Shown here one piece after another: positions 23,867-35,051 of a DNA stretch of 64,000 bases (position 1 is the first letter of the stretch; each line of letters begins with the position of its first letter). The translations under genes were made by a program, and so were the position numbers. Source of the stretch: Archivesica marissinica (lineage: Eukaryota > Mollusca > Bivalvia > Venerida > Vesicomyidae). Under the pieces are notes generated by a model, which had not been told where the DNA came from, did no database searches, and worked only from the letters and a program-made list of their open reading frames with translations. The stretch spans positions 85,280,712 through 85,344,711 of the forward strand of contig CM026404.1 of the NCBI GenBank assembly GCA_014843695.1, given 5' to 3'.

Positions 23867-26610
23867 CTGAAATATATGAAATTAACAGATGTCATACGGA
23901 TGTGGTTGCTAGGTAACTGCCTGAAATATATGAAATTAACAGATGTCATACAGATGTGGTTGCTAGGTAACTGCCTGAAATATATGAAATTAACAGATGT
24001 CATGCGGATGTGGTTGCTAGGTAACTGCCTGAAATATATGAAATTAATAGATGTCATACAGATGTGGTTGCTAGGTAACTGCCTGAAATATATGAAATTA
24101 ACAGATGTCATACGGATGTGGTTGCTAGGTAACTGCCTGAAATATATGAAATTAATAGATGTCATGCGAATGTGGCTGCTAGGTAACTGCCTGAAATATA
24201 TGAAATTAATAGATGTCATACAGATGTGGTTGCTAGGTAACTGTCTGAAATATATGAAATTAATAGATATCATGCGGATGTGGTTGCTAGGTAACTGCCT
24301 GAAATATATGAAATTAATAGATGTCATGCGGATGTGGTTGCTAGGTAACTGCCTGAAATATATGAAATTAACAGATGTCATACGGATGTGGTTGCTAGGT
24401 AACTGCCTGAAATATATGAAATTAATAGATGTCATGCGGATGTGGTTGCTAGGTAACTGTCTGAAATATATGTAATTAATAGATGTCATGTGGATGTGGT
24501 TGCTAGGTAACTGTCTGAAATATATGTAATTAATAGATATCTTGTGCATGTGGCTGCTAGGTAACTGCCTGAAATATATGAAATTAACAGATGTCATACG
24601 GATGTGGTTGCTAGGTAACTGTCTGAAATATATAATTAATAGATGTCATGCTGATGTGGTTGCTAGGTAGCTGTCTGAAATATATGTAATTAATAGATAT
24701 CATGCGGATGTGGTTGCTAGGTAACTGCCTGAAATATATGAAATTAATAGATGTCATACGGATGTGGTTGCTAGGTAACTGCCTGAAATATATGAAATTA
24801 ACAGATGTCATGCAGATGTGGTTGCTAGGTAACTGCCTGAAATATATGAAATTAATAGATGTCATACAGATGTGGTTGCTAGGTAACTGCCTGAAATATA
24901 TGAAATTAACAGATGTCATACGGATGTGGTTGCTAGGTAACTGCCTGAAATATATGAAATTAATAGATGTCATGCGAATGTGGCTGCTAGGTAACTGCCT
25001 GAAATATATGAAATTAATAGATGTCATACAGATGTGGTTGCTAGGTAACTGTCTGAAATATATGAAATTAATAGATATCATGCGGATGTGGTTGCTAGGT
25101 AACTGCCTGAAATATATGAAATTAATAGATGTCATGCGGATGTGGTTGCTAGGTAACTGCCTGAAATATATGAAATTAACAGATGTCATACGGATGTGGT
25201 TGCTAGGTAACTGCCTGAAATATATGAAATTAATAGATGTCATGCGGATGTGGTTGCTAGGTAACTGTCTGAAATATATGTAATTAATAGATATCTTGTG
25301 CATGTGGCTGCTAGGCAACTGTCTGAAATATATGTCATAAATAGATGTCATGTGGATGTGGCTGCTAGGTAGCTGTCTGAAATATATGTAATTAATAGAT
25401 ATCATGCGTATGTGGTTGCTAGGTAACTGCCTGAAATATATGAAATTAATAGATGTCATACAGATGTGGTTGCTAGGTAACTGCCTGAAATATATGAAAT
25501 TAACAGATGTCATACGGATGTGGTTGCTAGGTAACTGCCTGAAATATATGAAATTAATAGATGTCATGCGAATGTGGCTGGGTAACTGCCTGAAATATAT
25601 GAAATTAATAGATGTCATACAGATGTGGTTGCTAGGTAACTGTCTGAAATATATGAAATTAATAGATATCATGCGGATGTGGTTGCTAGGTAACTGCCTG
25701 AAATATATGAAATTAACAGATGTCATACGGATGTGGTTGCTAGGTAACTGCCTGAAATATATGAAATTAATAGATGTCATGCGGATGTGGTTGCTAGGTA
25801 ACTGTCTGAAATATATGTAATTAATAGATGTCATGCGGATGTGGTTGCTCGGTAACTGTCTGAAATATATGTAATTAATAGATATCTTGTGCATGTGGCT
25901 GCTAGGTAACTGCCTGAAATATATGAAATTAACAGATGTCATACGGATGTGGTTGCTAGGTAACTGTCTGAAATATATAATTAATAGATGTCATGCTGAT
26001 GTGGTTGCTAGGCAACTGTCTGAAATATATGTCATAAATAGATGTCATGTGGATGTGGTTGCTAGGTAGCTGTCTGAAATATATGTAATTAATAGATATC
26101 ATGCGGATGTGGTTGCTAGGTAACTGCCTGAAATATATGAAATTAATAGATGTCATGCGGATGTGGTTGCTAGGTAACTGTCTAAAATATATGTAATTAA
26201 TAGATGTCATGCAGATGTGGTTGCTAGGTAACTGTCTGAAATATATGTAATTAATAGATATCTTGCAGATGTGGTTGCTAGGTAACTGTCTGAAATATAT
26301 AATTAATAGATGTCATGCTGATGTGGTTGCTAGGCAACTGTCTGAAATATATGTCATAAATAGATGTCATGTGGATGTGGTTGCTAGGTAGCTGTCTGAA
26401 ATATATGTAATTAATAGATATCATGCGGATGTGGTTGCTAGGTAACTGTCTAAAATATATGTAATTAATAGATGTCATGCTGATGTGGTTGCTAGGTAAC
26501 TGTCTGAAATATACGTAATTAATAGATGTCATGCTGATGTGATTGCTAGGTAACTGTCTGAAATATATGTAATTAATAAATGTCATGCTGATGTGGTTGC
26601 TAGGTAACTG
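23867..26610 (-). repeat. 54-bp minisatellite made of duplicated splice acceptors
   Basis: About 50 copies of a 54-bp unit abut the 3' splice site of the XDH exon. On the minus strand every unit contains ttcatatatttcag followed by gc or ac, the same sequence that forms the exon's true acceptor. It then carries cagttacctagcaaccacat. Rare variants (cttgtgcatg at 24541, 25295 and 25886; gcgaatgtgg at 24166, 24974 and 25569) show higher-order blocks of about 590-810 bp. Because 54 is divisible by three, long open frames appear on both strands. None resembles a protein. Confidence 0.95.
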
Positions 26611-27893
26611 CAGATATACGTATGGGGGAATTAGGTTGCAGATATACATATGGGGGTATTAGGCTGCAGATATACATATGGGGGAATTAGGCTACAGATA
26701 TACATATGGGGGTATTAGGTCTGTAGGCTACATATATATATATACATATGGGGGTCAGATATACATATGGGGATAGGTTGCAGATATACATATGGGGGGT
26801 ATTAGGCTTGCAGATATACATATGGGGGCATTCTGTTGCAGATATACATATGGGGGTATTATGTTGTAATATAAATACAGATTACATATGGGGGGTATTA
26901 GGTTGTAGATTACTATGGGGGTATTAGGTGAGATATACATATGGGGGTATTAGGTGTAGATATACATAGGGGGGTATTATGAGATAAATATGGGGTATTA
27001 GGTGCAGATAACATAGGGGGGTATATAGGCTGCAGATATACAATGGGGGCATTAGGTGTAGATATACATATGGGGGTATTAGGCTGCAGATATACATATG
27101 GGGGTATGAGGTTGTAGATATACATATGGGGGTATTATACTGCAGATATACATATGGGGGTATTAGGTTGCAGATATACATATGGGGGTATTAGGCTGCC
27201 AGATATACATATGGGGGTATTAGGTTGCAGATATACATATGGGGGGTATTAGGCTGCAGATATACATAGGGGGTATTATACTGCAGATGGGGGTATTAGT
27301 TGCAGATATACATATGGGGGCATTATGTTGCGAATACTATGGGGGTATTAGGTTGCAGATATACATATGGGGGCATTATGAGATATACATATGGGGGTAT
27401 TAGGTTGCAGATATACATAGGGGGTATTAGGCTGCAGATATACATATGGGGGCATTAGGTGTAGATATACATATGGGGGTATTAGGTGCAGATATACTAT
27501 GGGGGTAGGTTGTAGATATACATATGGGGGTATTATACTGCAGATATACATATGGGGGTATTAGGTTGCAGTATACATATGGGGTATTAGGGCAGATATA
27601 CATATGGGGGTATTAGGCTGCAGATATACATATGGGGGCATTATGTTGCAGATACATATGGGGGTATTAGGTTGCAGTATATATATGGGGTATTAGGTTG
27701 CAGATATATATATGGGGGTATTAGGCTTGCAGATATACATATGGGGGTATTAGGCTGCAGGATATACCATAGGGGGGTATTAGGCTGCAGATATACATAT
27801 GGGGGTATTATACTGCAGATATACATATGGGGGGTATTAGGCTGCAGATATACATATGGGGGGTAGACGGCTGCAGATATACACATGGGGGGA
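26611..27893 (+). repeat. 28-bp minisatellite
   Basis: About 45 units of attaggttgcagatatacat followed by atgggggt, with many one- to four-base deletions (especially 26930-27060 and 27580-27680). It is fused without spacer to the 54-bp array at ctgcagatatac. Its other edge is about 50 bp from the donor of the P450 exon at 27945-27989, so on the minus strand it is intronic. Confidence 0.93.
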
Positions 27894-27944
27894 TAGTCAC
27901 AATCAACAGGTACCGGCTACATGTTTGACAAGCAAAACTCTTAC

Positions 27945-27989
27945 CTATCCATGGTTGCATCTGGGCATAGAAGCATTCATCTTTTTGAT
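27945..27989 (-). CDS. Cytochrome P450 (CYP4-like) 45-bp exon
   Basis: Minus-strand micro-exon between acceptor tttacttgcag (28000-27990) and donor gtaagag (27944-27938). In the frame where its first two bases complete a split codon it reads QKDECFYAQMQPWI, with the last G opening the next codon. This matches the KD..FY....PW(I/L)G block of family-4 P450s. That block precedes the DGLL segment and, in vertebrate CYP4 genes as I recall, sits in a comparably small exon. P450s are haem monooxygenases of the endoplasmic reticulum. The neighbouring exon at 29512-29664 supplies the preceding part of the fold. The following exon (DGLL...W) is not present before the XDH exon. The other two frames contain an internal or terminal stop. 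Confidence 0.6.
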   Translation of the reverse strand: MKKMNASMPRCNHG

Positions 27990-28000
27990 CTGCAAGTAAA

Positions 28001-28565
28001 GAACAAACCACTATATGTACATGTATAGAGAAAGGGGGGATATAAGCAATATTTCACAACTCAAGCGTTTAATTGATTATATTCTAATTGTTTAATGTCT
28101 CCTGAACACAGCAACATTATCAGCTACTAACAGTTTGGGTCTTGTCACTAATTAGCAGGGCTCAAGCTAAACCCAATATTTTTGGGAGTAGCGAGAAAGC
28201 GCGCGATTGCGTCATTCAATGGTATTATTTAATAACTTGCAACATAATAGAATACACAATATGACCATTAAATACAATATATGTCTGAAAACAGTTAATA
28301 AAAAATGTTCTTAGGAAGCAGTGGTATCCCCAGGGGGCGAAGCCAGGGTCCCAAGGGCGACTACTTCCCCCACCATAACTGTTTCATGTAACCAATCAGG
28401 GCTCATTCTAGAGGGCGACTACTTCCCCCATGTAAGAAGCAGTTATGGTTTTGAAATACAACGTATTAATACATGGCTTAAAATTATTAACCCTTTCAAC
28501 ATTACAGACCTCTGAATATTAATAATAAGAAAACTGTTTGTGTTTTACTGTTATTTAAGTTACAG
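28001..28565. other. Intron-like spacer with a short direct duplication
   Basis: On the minus strand this is part of the intron between the two P450 exons. The phrase agggcgactacttccccc occurs twice, near 28354 and 28412. Otherwise no gene or element was recognised. The 64-codon plus-strand frame near 28321-28515 has no supporting feature. Confidence 0.5.
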
Positions 28566-29468
28566 CACAGGCTGTCACACCTCCTGTCATAGTCACATTG
28601 CCTGCCACACTGCCTGTCACACCTCCTGTCATAGTCACACTGTCTGTCACACCTCCTGTCATAGTCACACTGCCTGTCACACCTCCTGTCATGCCTCCTG
28701 TCATAGTCACATTGCCTGCCACACTGCCTGTCACACCTCCTGTCATAGTCACACTGCCTGTCACACCTCCTGTCATGCCTCCTGTCATAGTCACATTGCC
28801 TGCCACACTGCCTGTCACACCTCCTGTCATAGTCACATGCCTGCCACACTGCCTGTCATAGTCACACTGCCTGTCACGCCTCATGTCATAGTCACAACTG
28901 CCTGTCATGCCTCCTGTCATAGTCACACTGCCTGTCACACTGCCTGTCATAGTCACATTGCCTGCCACACTGTCTGTCACACCTCCTGTCATAGTCACAC
29001 TGCCTGTCACACCTCCTGTCATAGTCACAATGCCTGTCACACCTCCTGTCATAGTCACACTGCCTGTCACACCTCCTGTCATAGTCACACTGCCTGTCAC
29101 ACCTCATGTCATAGTCACACTGCCTGTCACACCTCCTGTCATAGCCACACTGCCTGTCATGCCTCCTGTCATAGTCACATTGCCTGCCACACTGCCTGTC
29201 ATGCCTCCTGTCATAGTCACACTGCCTGTCACACCTCCTGTCATAGTCACACTGCCTGCCACACTGCCTGTCATGCCTCCTGTCATAGTCACACTGCCTG
29301 CCACACTGCCTGTCACACCTCCTGTCATAGTCACACTGCCTGCCACACTGCCTGTCACACCTCCTGTCACACCTCCTGTCATAGTCACACCTCCTGTCAT
29401 AGTCACACTGCCCGTCACACCTGTCATAGTCACACTGCATGTCACACAGCCTGTCACACCACCTGTTG
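28566..29468 (+). repeat. GTCAC-rich modular minisatellite
   Basis: About 900 bp built from short modules: cctcctgtcatagtcaca, ctgcctgtcaca, ctgcctgccaca and cctcctgtcatg. These are combined mostly into units that are multiples of six bases, such as 30 and 42 bp. This keeps several frames open, including a Cys/His-rich string (CHTSCHSHTA) that looks like a zinc-binding protein but is only repeat translation. It lies in the intron between the two P450 exons. Confidence 0.93.
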
Positions 29469-29511
29469 CACGCCAAATATTGTAAATGTATCATTGTTCT
29501 TGACTACTTAC

Positions 29512-29664
29512 CGGAGCCAGATAAAAACAAACTTTTGCTGTTGATGGGTGGACGGATATAAGTTGGGCATCGCACAGTCCCGACCATGCTGGTAGCGCAC
29601 CACGATACTTGTGAGACAAATCAACCATGCGCAACAAACCAGCATAGTCTCCATTGAATTTGAT
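29512..29664 (-). CDS. Cytochrome P450 (CYP4-like) exon with a probable one-base frame break
   Basis: Minus-strand exon between acceptor cattatttacag (29665-29666) and donor gtaagt (29511-29506). Frame 1 is open for all 51 codons. It reads NGDYAGLLRMVDLSHKYRGA, then PAWSGL and ISVHPST. The pattern fits the N-terminal part of CYP4-family P450s: a helix ending in KYP.., W.GP, then .HP.T leading to the SxPKD segment. After HPSTAK the P450-like reading (SLFLSGS) continues only one frame over. That frame joins the 27945-27989 exon in phase. A single missing A in the AAAA run near 29540 would explain it, as a sequencing error or an inactivating mutation. The upstream exon encoding the membrane anchor was not found. 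Confidence 0.5.
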
Positions 29665-29961
29665 CTGTAAATAATGTGTACCACAATACTCGTGAGATAT
29701 AAACCAAGGGTAACAAAGAACAAGAAAGGACATGTGTGATCGTGACCCTTTATCGTGAAACTTACACTAACAGTGCTCACTTGTGCTAAATTATTTCACA
29801 ATCCTTGCCTGTTTGACATCACTATACCTGGGCATTATTATGTTGTGTATTTCTTTGGTTAAAAAGTACATGTATAGCAAGCAGATATATAAATATGTAA
29901 CCTACTAATTGCAACTTAAAGTTGCTTTTGCAGACAGCATAGCCAGGTCAGCCAACACAGC

Positions 29962-30605
29962 CATTTAAAGTTTAAACTTTATTTATTTTACAACGATTGC
30001 GAAGTAAGTTCTAACAACTTATATTAATCACTCTCGTTGGCACAGATGAAAGCGTAAATGTGGTCATTCGTGTGGGAGGAAACTGGAGTACCGGATAAAT
30101 GGTTCTTGGAAAAAAGGAATAGTTGTAATAGTATGTACTTTAGTTTACGGAATGACAATGGAGTGTGGGGCGGAAGAGGAACCAGGTAATTGTCAATGGG
30201 GATAGCAACCAGATCATTATGACTTTTATACATAAGGGATAACCTATTGTCAATACACCGGAGATCTAACCTGCGTAGATTTAGGGAATGGAGCATTCTG
30301 TAACACTAGAGGTACGATAGAAGTCAGCCTTTAGCAAACGGGCTGTTCTTTGCTGGACACCTTCAACTTGGTCTATCAGTGTTTAGGTATGGGGCGACCA
30401 AATCTTGGAGCCATATTCCAGCCTGGATTTCACTAGAGTCTAGTAAGCCATGGACTCAAGGGGTTCCGATTTGAACTTGATGTTTCTACGTAAAAACCAT
30501 AATGCTTGGTTAGCTTTTCTTTGTTGACCAATTTATGTGAGCGTCCCACAACAGGTTATTTGAGATATCCACACCAACATCCAAGGTATTAGTTATCAAC
30601 TTATA
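29962..30605 (-). mobile_element. LINE 3' end: reverse transcriptase C-terminus plus 3' UTR
   Basis: The minus strand from about 30600 reads LDVGVDISNNLLWDAHINW, then LVKSRLEYGSKIWSP, VEGVQQRTARLLKADFYRTS and LRRLDLRCIDNRLSLMYK. This is the thumb and C-terminal signature of jockey/CR1-like non-LTR reverse transcriptases. Several stops and frameshifts interrupt it. The final open piece ends HIYAFICANESD with its stop at 30024-30026. A short 3' UTR (gcaatcgttgtaaaataaat) runs to about 29962. The 5' part is missing, as is usual for truncated insertions. This sequence is the evident source of the 3' ends of SINE-B and SINE-C. Confidence 0.85.
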
Positions 30606-30631
30606 CAACCATATATGCCATACAATATATG

Positions 30632-30855
30632 TGTGGCATTCGTGGTCCAGTGGTAAAGCGTCGGATTTGGAATCGAACAGTCCCAGATTCGATACTCGAT
30701 CAGGCCATGTATGTATCAATAGTGTCATTGAGTAAGGCCCCTCACACACATTGCTTAGTACTGGTTAACCGCTTGCTTAGGTCAGCTAAGCCCACCCAGG
30801 AAAACATGTCTAGGTCCCAGCAAGGGATTTGACATTAATGGAACATACATACAAC
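30632..30855 (+). mobile_element. SINE-D copy 1
   Basis: tRNA-like head starting gtggcattcgtggtccagtg, with a B box decayed to agattcgatactc. The body contains gtcattgagtaaggcccctc and cttagtactggttaaccgct, and the 3' end reads gacattaatggaacatacat. It is followed within 20 bp by a second SINE-D in the same orientation. Confidence 0.85.
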
Positions 30856-30868
30856 CCGACACAATTGT

Positions 30869-31080
30869 GTGGCGTCCGTGGTCCACTGGTAGACTAAGAG
30901 TGTCGGATTTGTAATCGATCGGTCCCAGGTTCGATACTCGGACAGGCCACGAATGTAGTGTCATTGAGCAAGGCACCTCACACACATTGCTTAGTACTGG
31001 TTAATCGCTTAGGTTGGCTAAGCCTGTCCAGGAAAACATGTCTAGGTCCCCGAGAGGGGTTTGACATTAATGGAACTGAC
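30869..31080 (+). mobile_element. SINE-D copy 2, leading into CATA repeats
   Basis: Head gtggcgtccgtggtccactg, B box ggttcgatactc, body as in copy 1, and end gacattaatggaactgacat, followed directly by the 1.1-kb CATA array. Other copies end in only a few CATA units. Confidence 0.88.
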
Positions 31081-32224
31081 ATCATACATACATACATACA
31101 TACAACATACATACATAAATACATACATACATACATACATACATACATACAACATACAGACATACATACATACATACATACATAATACATACAATACATA
31201 ACATACATACATACATACATACATACACATACATACACATACATACATACATACATACATACATACATACATACATAATACATACATACATACATACATC
31301 ATACATACATACATACATACATCATAAATACATACACATAATACATACATACATACAAGACTACATAAATACTACATACATACATACATACATACATACA
31401 TACATACATACATACATACATACATACATTACATACATACATACAACATAACATACATAAATACTACATACAATACATACAACATACATACATACATACA
31501 TATACATACATATCATACATACATACATACATACATACATACATACATACATAACATACATACATACATACATACCTACATACATACATACATACTACAT
31601 ACATACATACATACTACACATACATACATACATACATCCTACACATACATACATACATACATACATAACATAACATACATACATACATACATACATACAT
31701 ACATACATACATACATACATACATACATACATACATACATACATACATACATACATACATACATACATACATACATACATACCTACATACATACATACCT
31801 ACATACATACATACCTACATACATACATACATACATACATACATACATACATACATACATACCTACATACATACATACATACATACATACATACCTACAT
31901 ACATACATACATACATACATACATACATACATACATACATACATACATACATACATACATACATACATACATACATACATACATACCTACATACATACAT
32001 ACATACATACATCATACATCAACATACATACATACATACATACATACATAACATACATACCTCATACATACATACATCCATACATACATACATACATACA
32101 ACATCATACATACAATAACATACAACATACATACATACATAAACATACATACATACATACATACTACATACATACATACATACATACATACATACATACA
32201 TACATACATACATACATACATACA
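31081..32224 (+). repeat. (CATA)n microsatellite, about 1.1 kb
   Basis: Almost pure CATA tetranucleotide repeat with single-base slips and occasional ctac interruptions, which recur at regular 12- to 40-base spacing between about 31780 and 31990. It starts at the 3' end of SINE-D copy 2. Tyrosine/Cys/Met-rich frames on the minus strand are artefacts. Confidence 0.98.
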
Positions 32225-32327
32225 ACCAATCACCTTGTCAATCAACCATTCAATCACATTGCCTGTTCTTCATACATGATTATCCTGGCAAACAACTGTT
32301 CAAATGCGACAGTGAGCATATAATAGA

Positions 32328-32746
32328 CAGGGCCGTCGCTGGAGCTATTTTTATGATACGCACGGCCAAATATGCTTGTTTGTCGAGTGAGCATAGCAAG
32401 CGAGTACGCTAGGGTGGTCCGGGGGCATGCCCCCCCCCCTGAGATTTTTTGAAATGAGGAAGCAATTTCCTGCATTCCAATGCATTTTGTAGCATACAAT
32501 TGCAGGACTAAAGTTCTTACGACAATACGTATAAAGGTATAAATTAAGGCTAGATGTATAATATACATGATCTTTCGCCCTTATCAATTAAACAAGCACG
32601 TAAAATAGCACAAACTAAATTTCGACACATCATCACGGCACTTATGTATCCCTACTACCCCGGGGGTATTATTGCATTTTGAGTTTTCATTTTCTGAGAC
32701 CAATGATACGCACATGCGTACTTGCGTATGCCCAGCGACGGGCCTG
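32328..32746. mobile_element. MITE with CAGGGCCGTCGCTGG termini
   Basis: 419-bp element with inverted ends cagggccgtcgctgg (left) and ccagcgacgggcctg (right), differing by one base. A direct ataga lies on each side (32323-32327 and 32747-32751), so the target duplication may be 5 bp. The interior holds a run of 11-12 C at about 32430 and no coding frame of note. The superfamily is not assigned. Confidence 0.7.
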
Positions 32747-33988
32747 ATAGAAGGAATCACTGGACAAAGTACATTCCAGTCATGGATTTCTGTCCTTAAA
32801 CGGGAAGACAAATCTGAACATTCTTGTTTCAAGGGAGATAACACTTACAATTTCCAATAGTACAACAGTGAACAGATTATTGTACCTACTAAAGTTCTAT
32901 TTTTCAACAAACTCATTCTGATGATAAAACATTTTTCAATCAAAAGAACGTTTTACAGTGGACTGGAGAAGATCAGATTATTTTAATGTAGGCTGTATAT
33001 TGTCCTTGAAGTTGTGCGTCATCTTAAATGTGGGTCACACAACAATTGGGTCAAAATCTGCAATTAAAAATGAAGGTGTGTGTTTTCCCACAGGCACCAG
33101 ACACCTATGGTCATATAGTAAGTAATATATAAAAAAAAAAAATTGTGTTTGGTGCCTGTGTGTTTTCCTGTCATGTCCGTGCAATGTGATCTGCTATTTT
33201 TCAGGGCTAGCTCTACAGTACTTACAATACCCTTGTATACCTTATATTAATGGAATGGTATCTTTCATCATCGTATCCTGACACCGTCTACTAAATCATC
33301 TGATGTTTGTCACTGGTGGGTTCCATATAATTTCCAAAATCTATGCGGGTTCAAAGTTGTGACCATCGCCATCTTGGTTTTACACACGAAGCATTACACA
33401 ATTGTGTAAACTAGATTGAGTGATATTCTGCGCAGCTTTATTTTACTTTTTGCACTTTGAAATGTAAATATATGACAATAAATGAATGACAATGACAACC
33501 TATTATGTGTGTTCCTGTGTATACCATATAATTCCATGGATTAATTCGTGACCGACGCACCGTCATTAATGGCTAACCTTGGATAGAAATATCAATGCGC
33601 TACAACTAGAAAACATAGTAACAGCTTTCTGGATAATTTGTTTGTTTTTTTTGTGGATGGGGTCTGCTCAGAATGTAAGATACATAGAATATTAGATTAC
33701 TGGCTTATACATTTTAATTTATTTAGGCTATTCTCAGAAAACAATAAATGTCTCAATAGAGCCTCGCTTTGACTTGTTGATATTTTTTTCTCGACTCACT
33801 TAATAAATAAAAAATATAAATAATCTAGATTCTAAAATAAATATCCGTATTTTATTATAGTATATATTAATATTCCATAAATAATCTATAAATTAGCACA
33901 TAATTATACAAAATGCGATATAAATAGAGGTAAACGAATGTAAACGTATAAAGTATATATATGCAATTTTACATGAATATCTTCAACC
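32747..33988. other. No gene seen; AT-rich
   Basis: Single-copy-looking DNA. A stretch near 33465-33500 (gacaataaatgaatgacaat) resembles the 3' end of a non-LTR element but is too short to classify. 33740-33960 is very AT-rich with many TAAATA words. No convincing coding exon was found. Confidence 0.5.
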
Positions 33989-34090
33989 ACGTCCGTGGCC
34001 GAGTGGTCTAACGCGCGTCGTTAGAAACGTCGTCAGTCTCTCCTCAAGTATCATATATGTAGGTTCGAATCCTTAAGGTGATATGTGATG
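33989..34090 (+). mobile_element. tRNA-like SINE head (class II tRNA type)
   Basis: Contains tccgtggccgagtggtctaa (A box) and taggttcgaatcctt (B box) about 55 bases apart, the spacing of a Leu/Ser-type tRNA with a long variable arm. The arm sequence is degenerate, and no CCA-competent acceptor pairing was evident, so I call a SINE head or tRNA pseudogene rather than a working tRNA gene. Confidence 0.55.
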
Positions 34091-34131
34091 ATGAGATCGT
34101 TACGACCACTCGCCTCTCACTGCTCACTATA

Positions 34132-34385
34132 TTTTTTATTATTTTACGTTTATTTAACGTCGCTACCGGTTGCCCATTTGAGCGATGGGCAGTTTAACAA
34201 CACCTTTCCTGGACAGCGGTTAACCAGTATTTGGTGTACGAACATCCGTAAGAAACTGCAAACTATTTTATATAAAGAGACACGATCTAAGCGGTGCTCG
34301 AATCTGTGACCATCAGTGATCATAGGTTACAGTGCATGGTATGCAAGTCAGCGACATTAACAACTCGACCCCGAAGGCGGACCCA
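34132..34385 (-). mobile_element. SINE-E copy 1
   Basis: The minus strand starts near 34385 with ccgccttcggggtcgagttg and a decayed tRNA-like head (B box near 34290-34305). The body contains tggttaaccgctgtccagga, and the tail gcaaccggtagcgacgttaa is the same tail as SINE-A. Its 3' A/T-rich end is at about 34132. Confidence 0.75.
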
Positions 34386-34599
34386 TTTGATTTTAGTAAC
34401 CGAATTACCAATTTTGTTATGAGGTCCGTCGAATGTATTACACAGATGAGGGAGATGGGTTTTATCTGGATTTGCAGACACATATATTAGACATAAATAA
34501 AGTTATGTCATTTTAATAACAAATAAATACTAGAACGATTTACTAAGTTAATAATAATTATGTCAAGCAATGATATAAATAGAGCATGTTTGACCTAAT

Positions 34600-34815
34600 T
34601 ACATACTGACCTGGCCGACCTCCTCACCACGTGCACGTCGTGGTCAGGGCGCATCTTGCATCAGCAGCGTAGGATACTGGAATCTTCTGGTCGTCGAACT
34701 TGCAACTAGGGACACGCGTTCCAGCATCGCCGTTTTACGGAAGTGGTGGAGGTATGGCCTGGCCCTGGAGCGACCTATGCGACCAGCTGTCTAACTGTCA
34801 GATCCGTTTATATGC
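34600..34815 (+). pseudogene. Possible Tc1-like transposase remnant
   Basis: GC-rich island in AT-rich surroundings. One plus-strand frame reads LVVELATRDTRSSIAVLRKW, then YGLALERPMRPAV and a stop. This resembles the second DNA-binding helix-turn-helix of Tc1-like transposases (VRRRLR..GL..RRP). An upstream GRPPHH in the other frame could be the GRP..T linker. The similarity is short and degenerate, and no catalytic DDE region follows, so this is tentative. The remainder to 35050 shows no recognisable feature. Confidence 0.3.
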
Positions 34816-35051
34816 TGCTGCGGGGTGACTAACAGTGGGTAGTGTAGTCCTACATAGGACCCTTTTTCGAAAGTGAAACATACTCGCAGGACGTGTCACC
34901 CTGGGCCAGGGGAAGAAGATGCATTGCTCCTGGTGTCAACAGAAGCAACTTAGGACTAATGAGCATCTTACCGTAGGACTAATAATCTAGACACCACATG
35001 CCCCGGCGGAGGCGACTTTAAACAAAACTACACAACAGTAGTAACTACAGC

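Noticed and set aside
23698..25942. Minus-strand open frames of 299 and 443 codons (FRQLPSNHIRMTS repeats)
   Set aside because: The 54-bp unit is divisible by three. Where the frame enters the XDH exon it is in the wrong phase.
27939..28005. Plus-strand frame reading LSMVASGHRSIHLFDLQ, similar to a WD40 blade
   Set aside because: The minus-strand reading has canonical acceptor and donor sites and continues a P450 exon 1.5 kb away. No further WD-like exons were seen on the plus strand.
28540..29544. 334-codon Cys/His-rich frame resembling a metal-binding or zinc-finger protein
   Set aside because: It coincides exactly with the GTCAC minisatellite, whose modules are multiples of six bases. 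The Cys and His come from tgt/tgc and cac/cat in the repeat.
31082..32257. Several MYVCMYVC frames
   Set aside because: Pure translation of the CATA microsatellite.
34900..35040. Cys-containing stretch HCSWCQQKQLRTNEH suggestive of a piggyBac C-terminal zinc motif
   Set aside because: Only two cysteines fit the spacing, and no transposase sequence adjoins in frame. Too weak to annotate.
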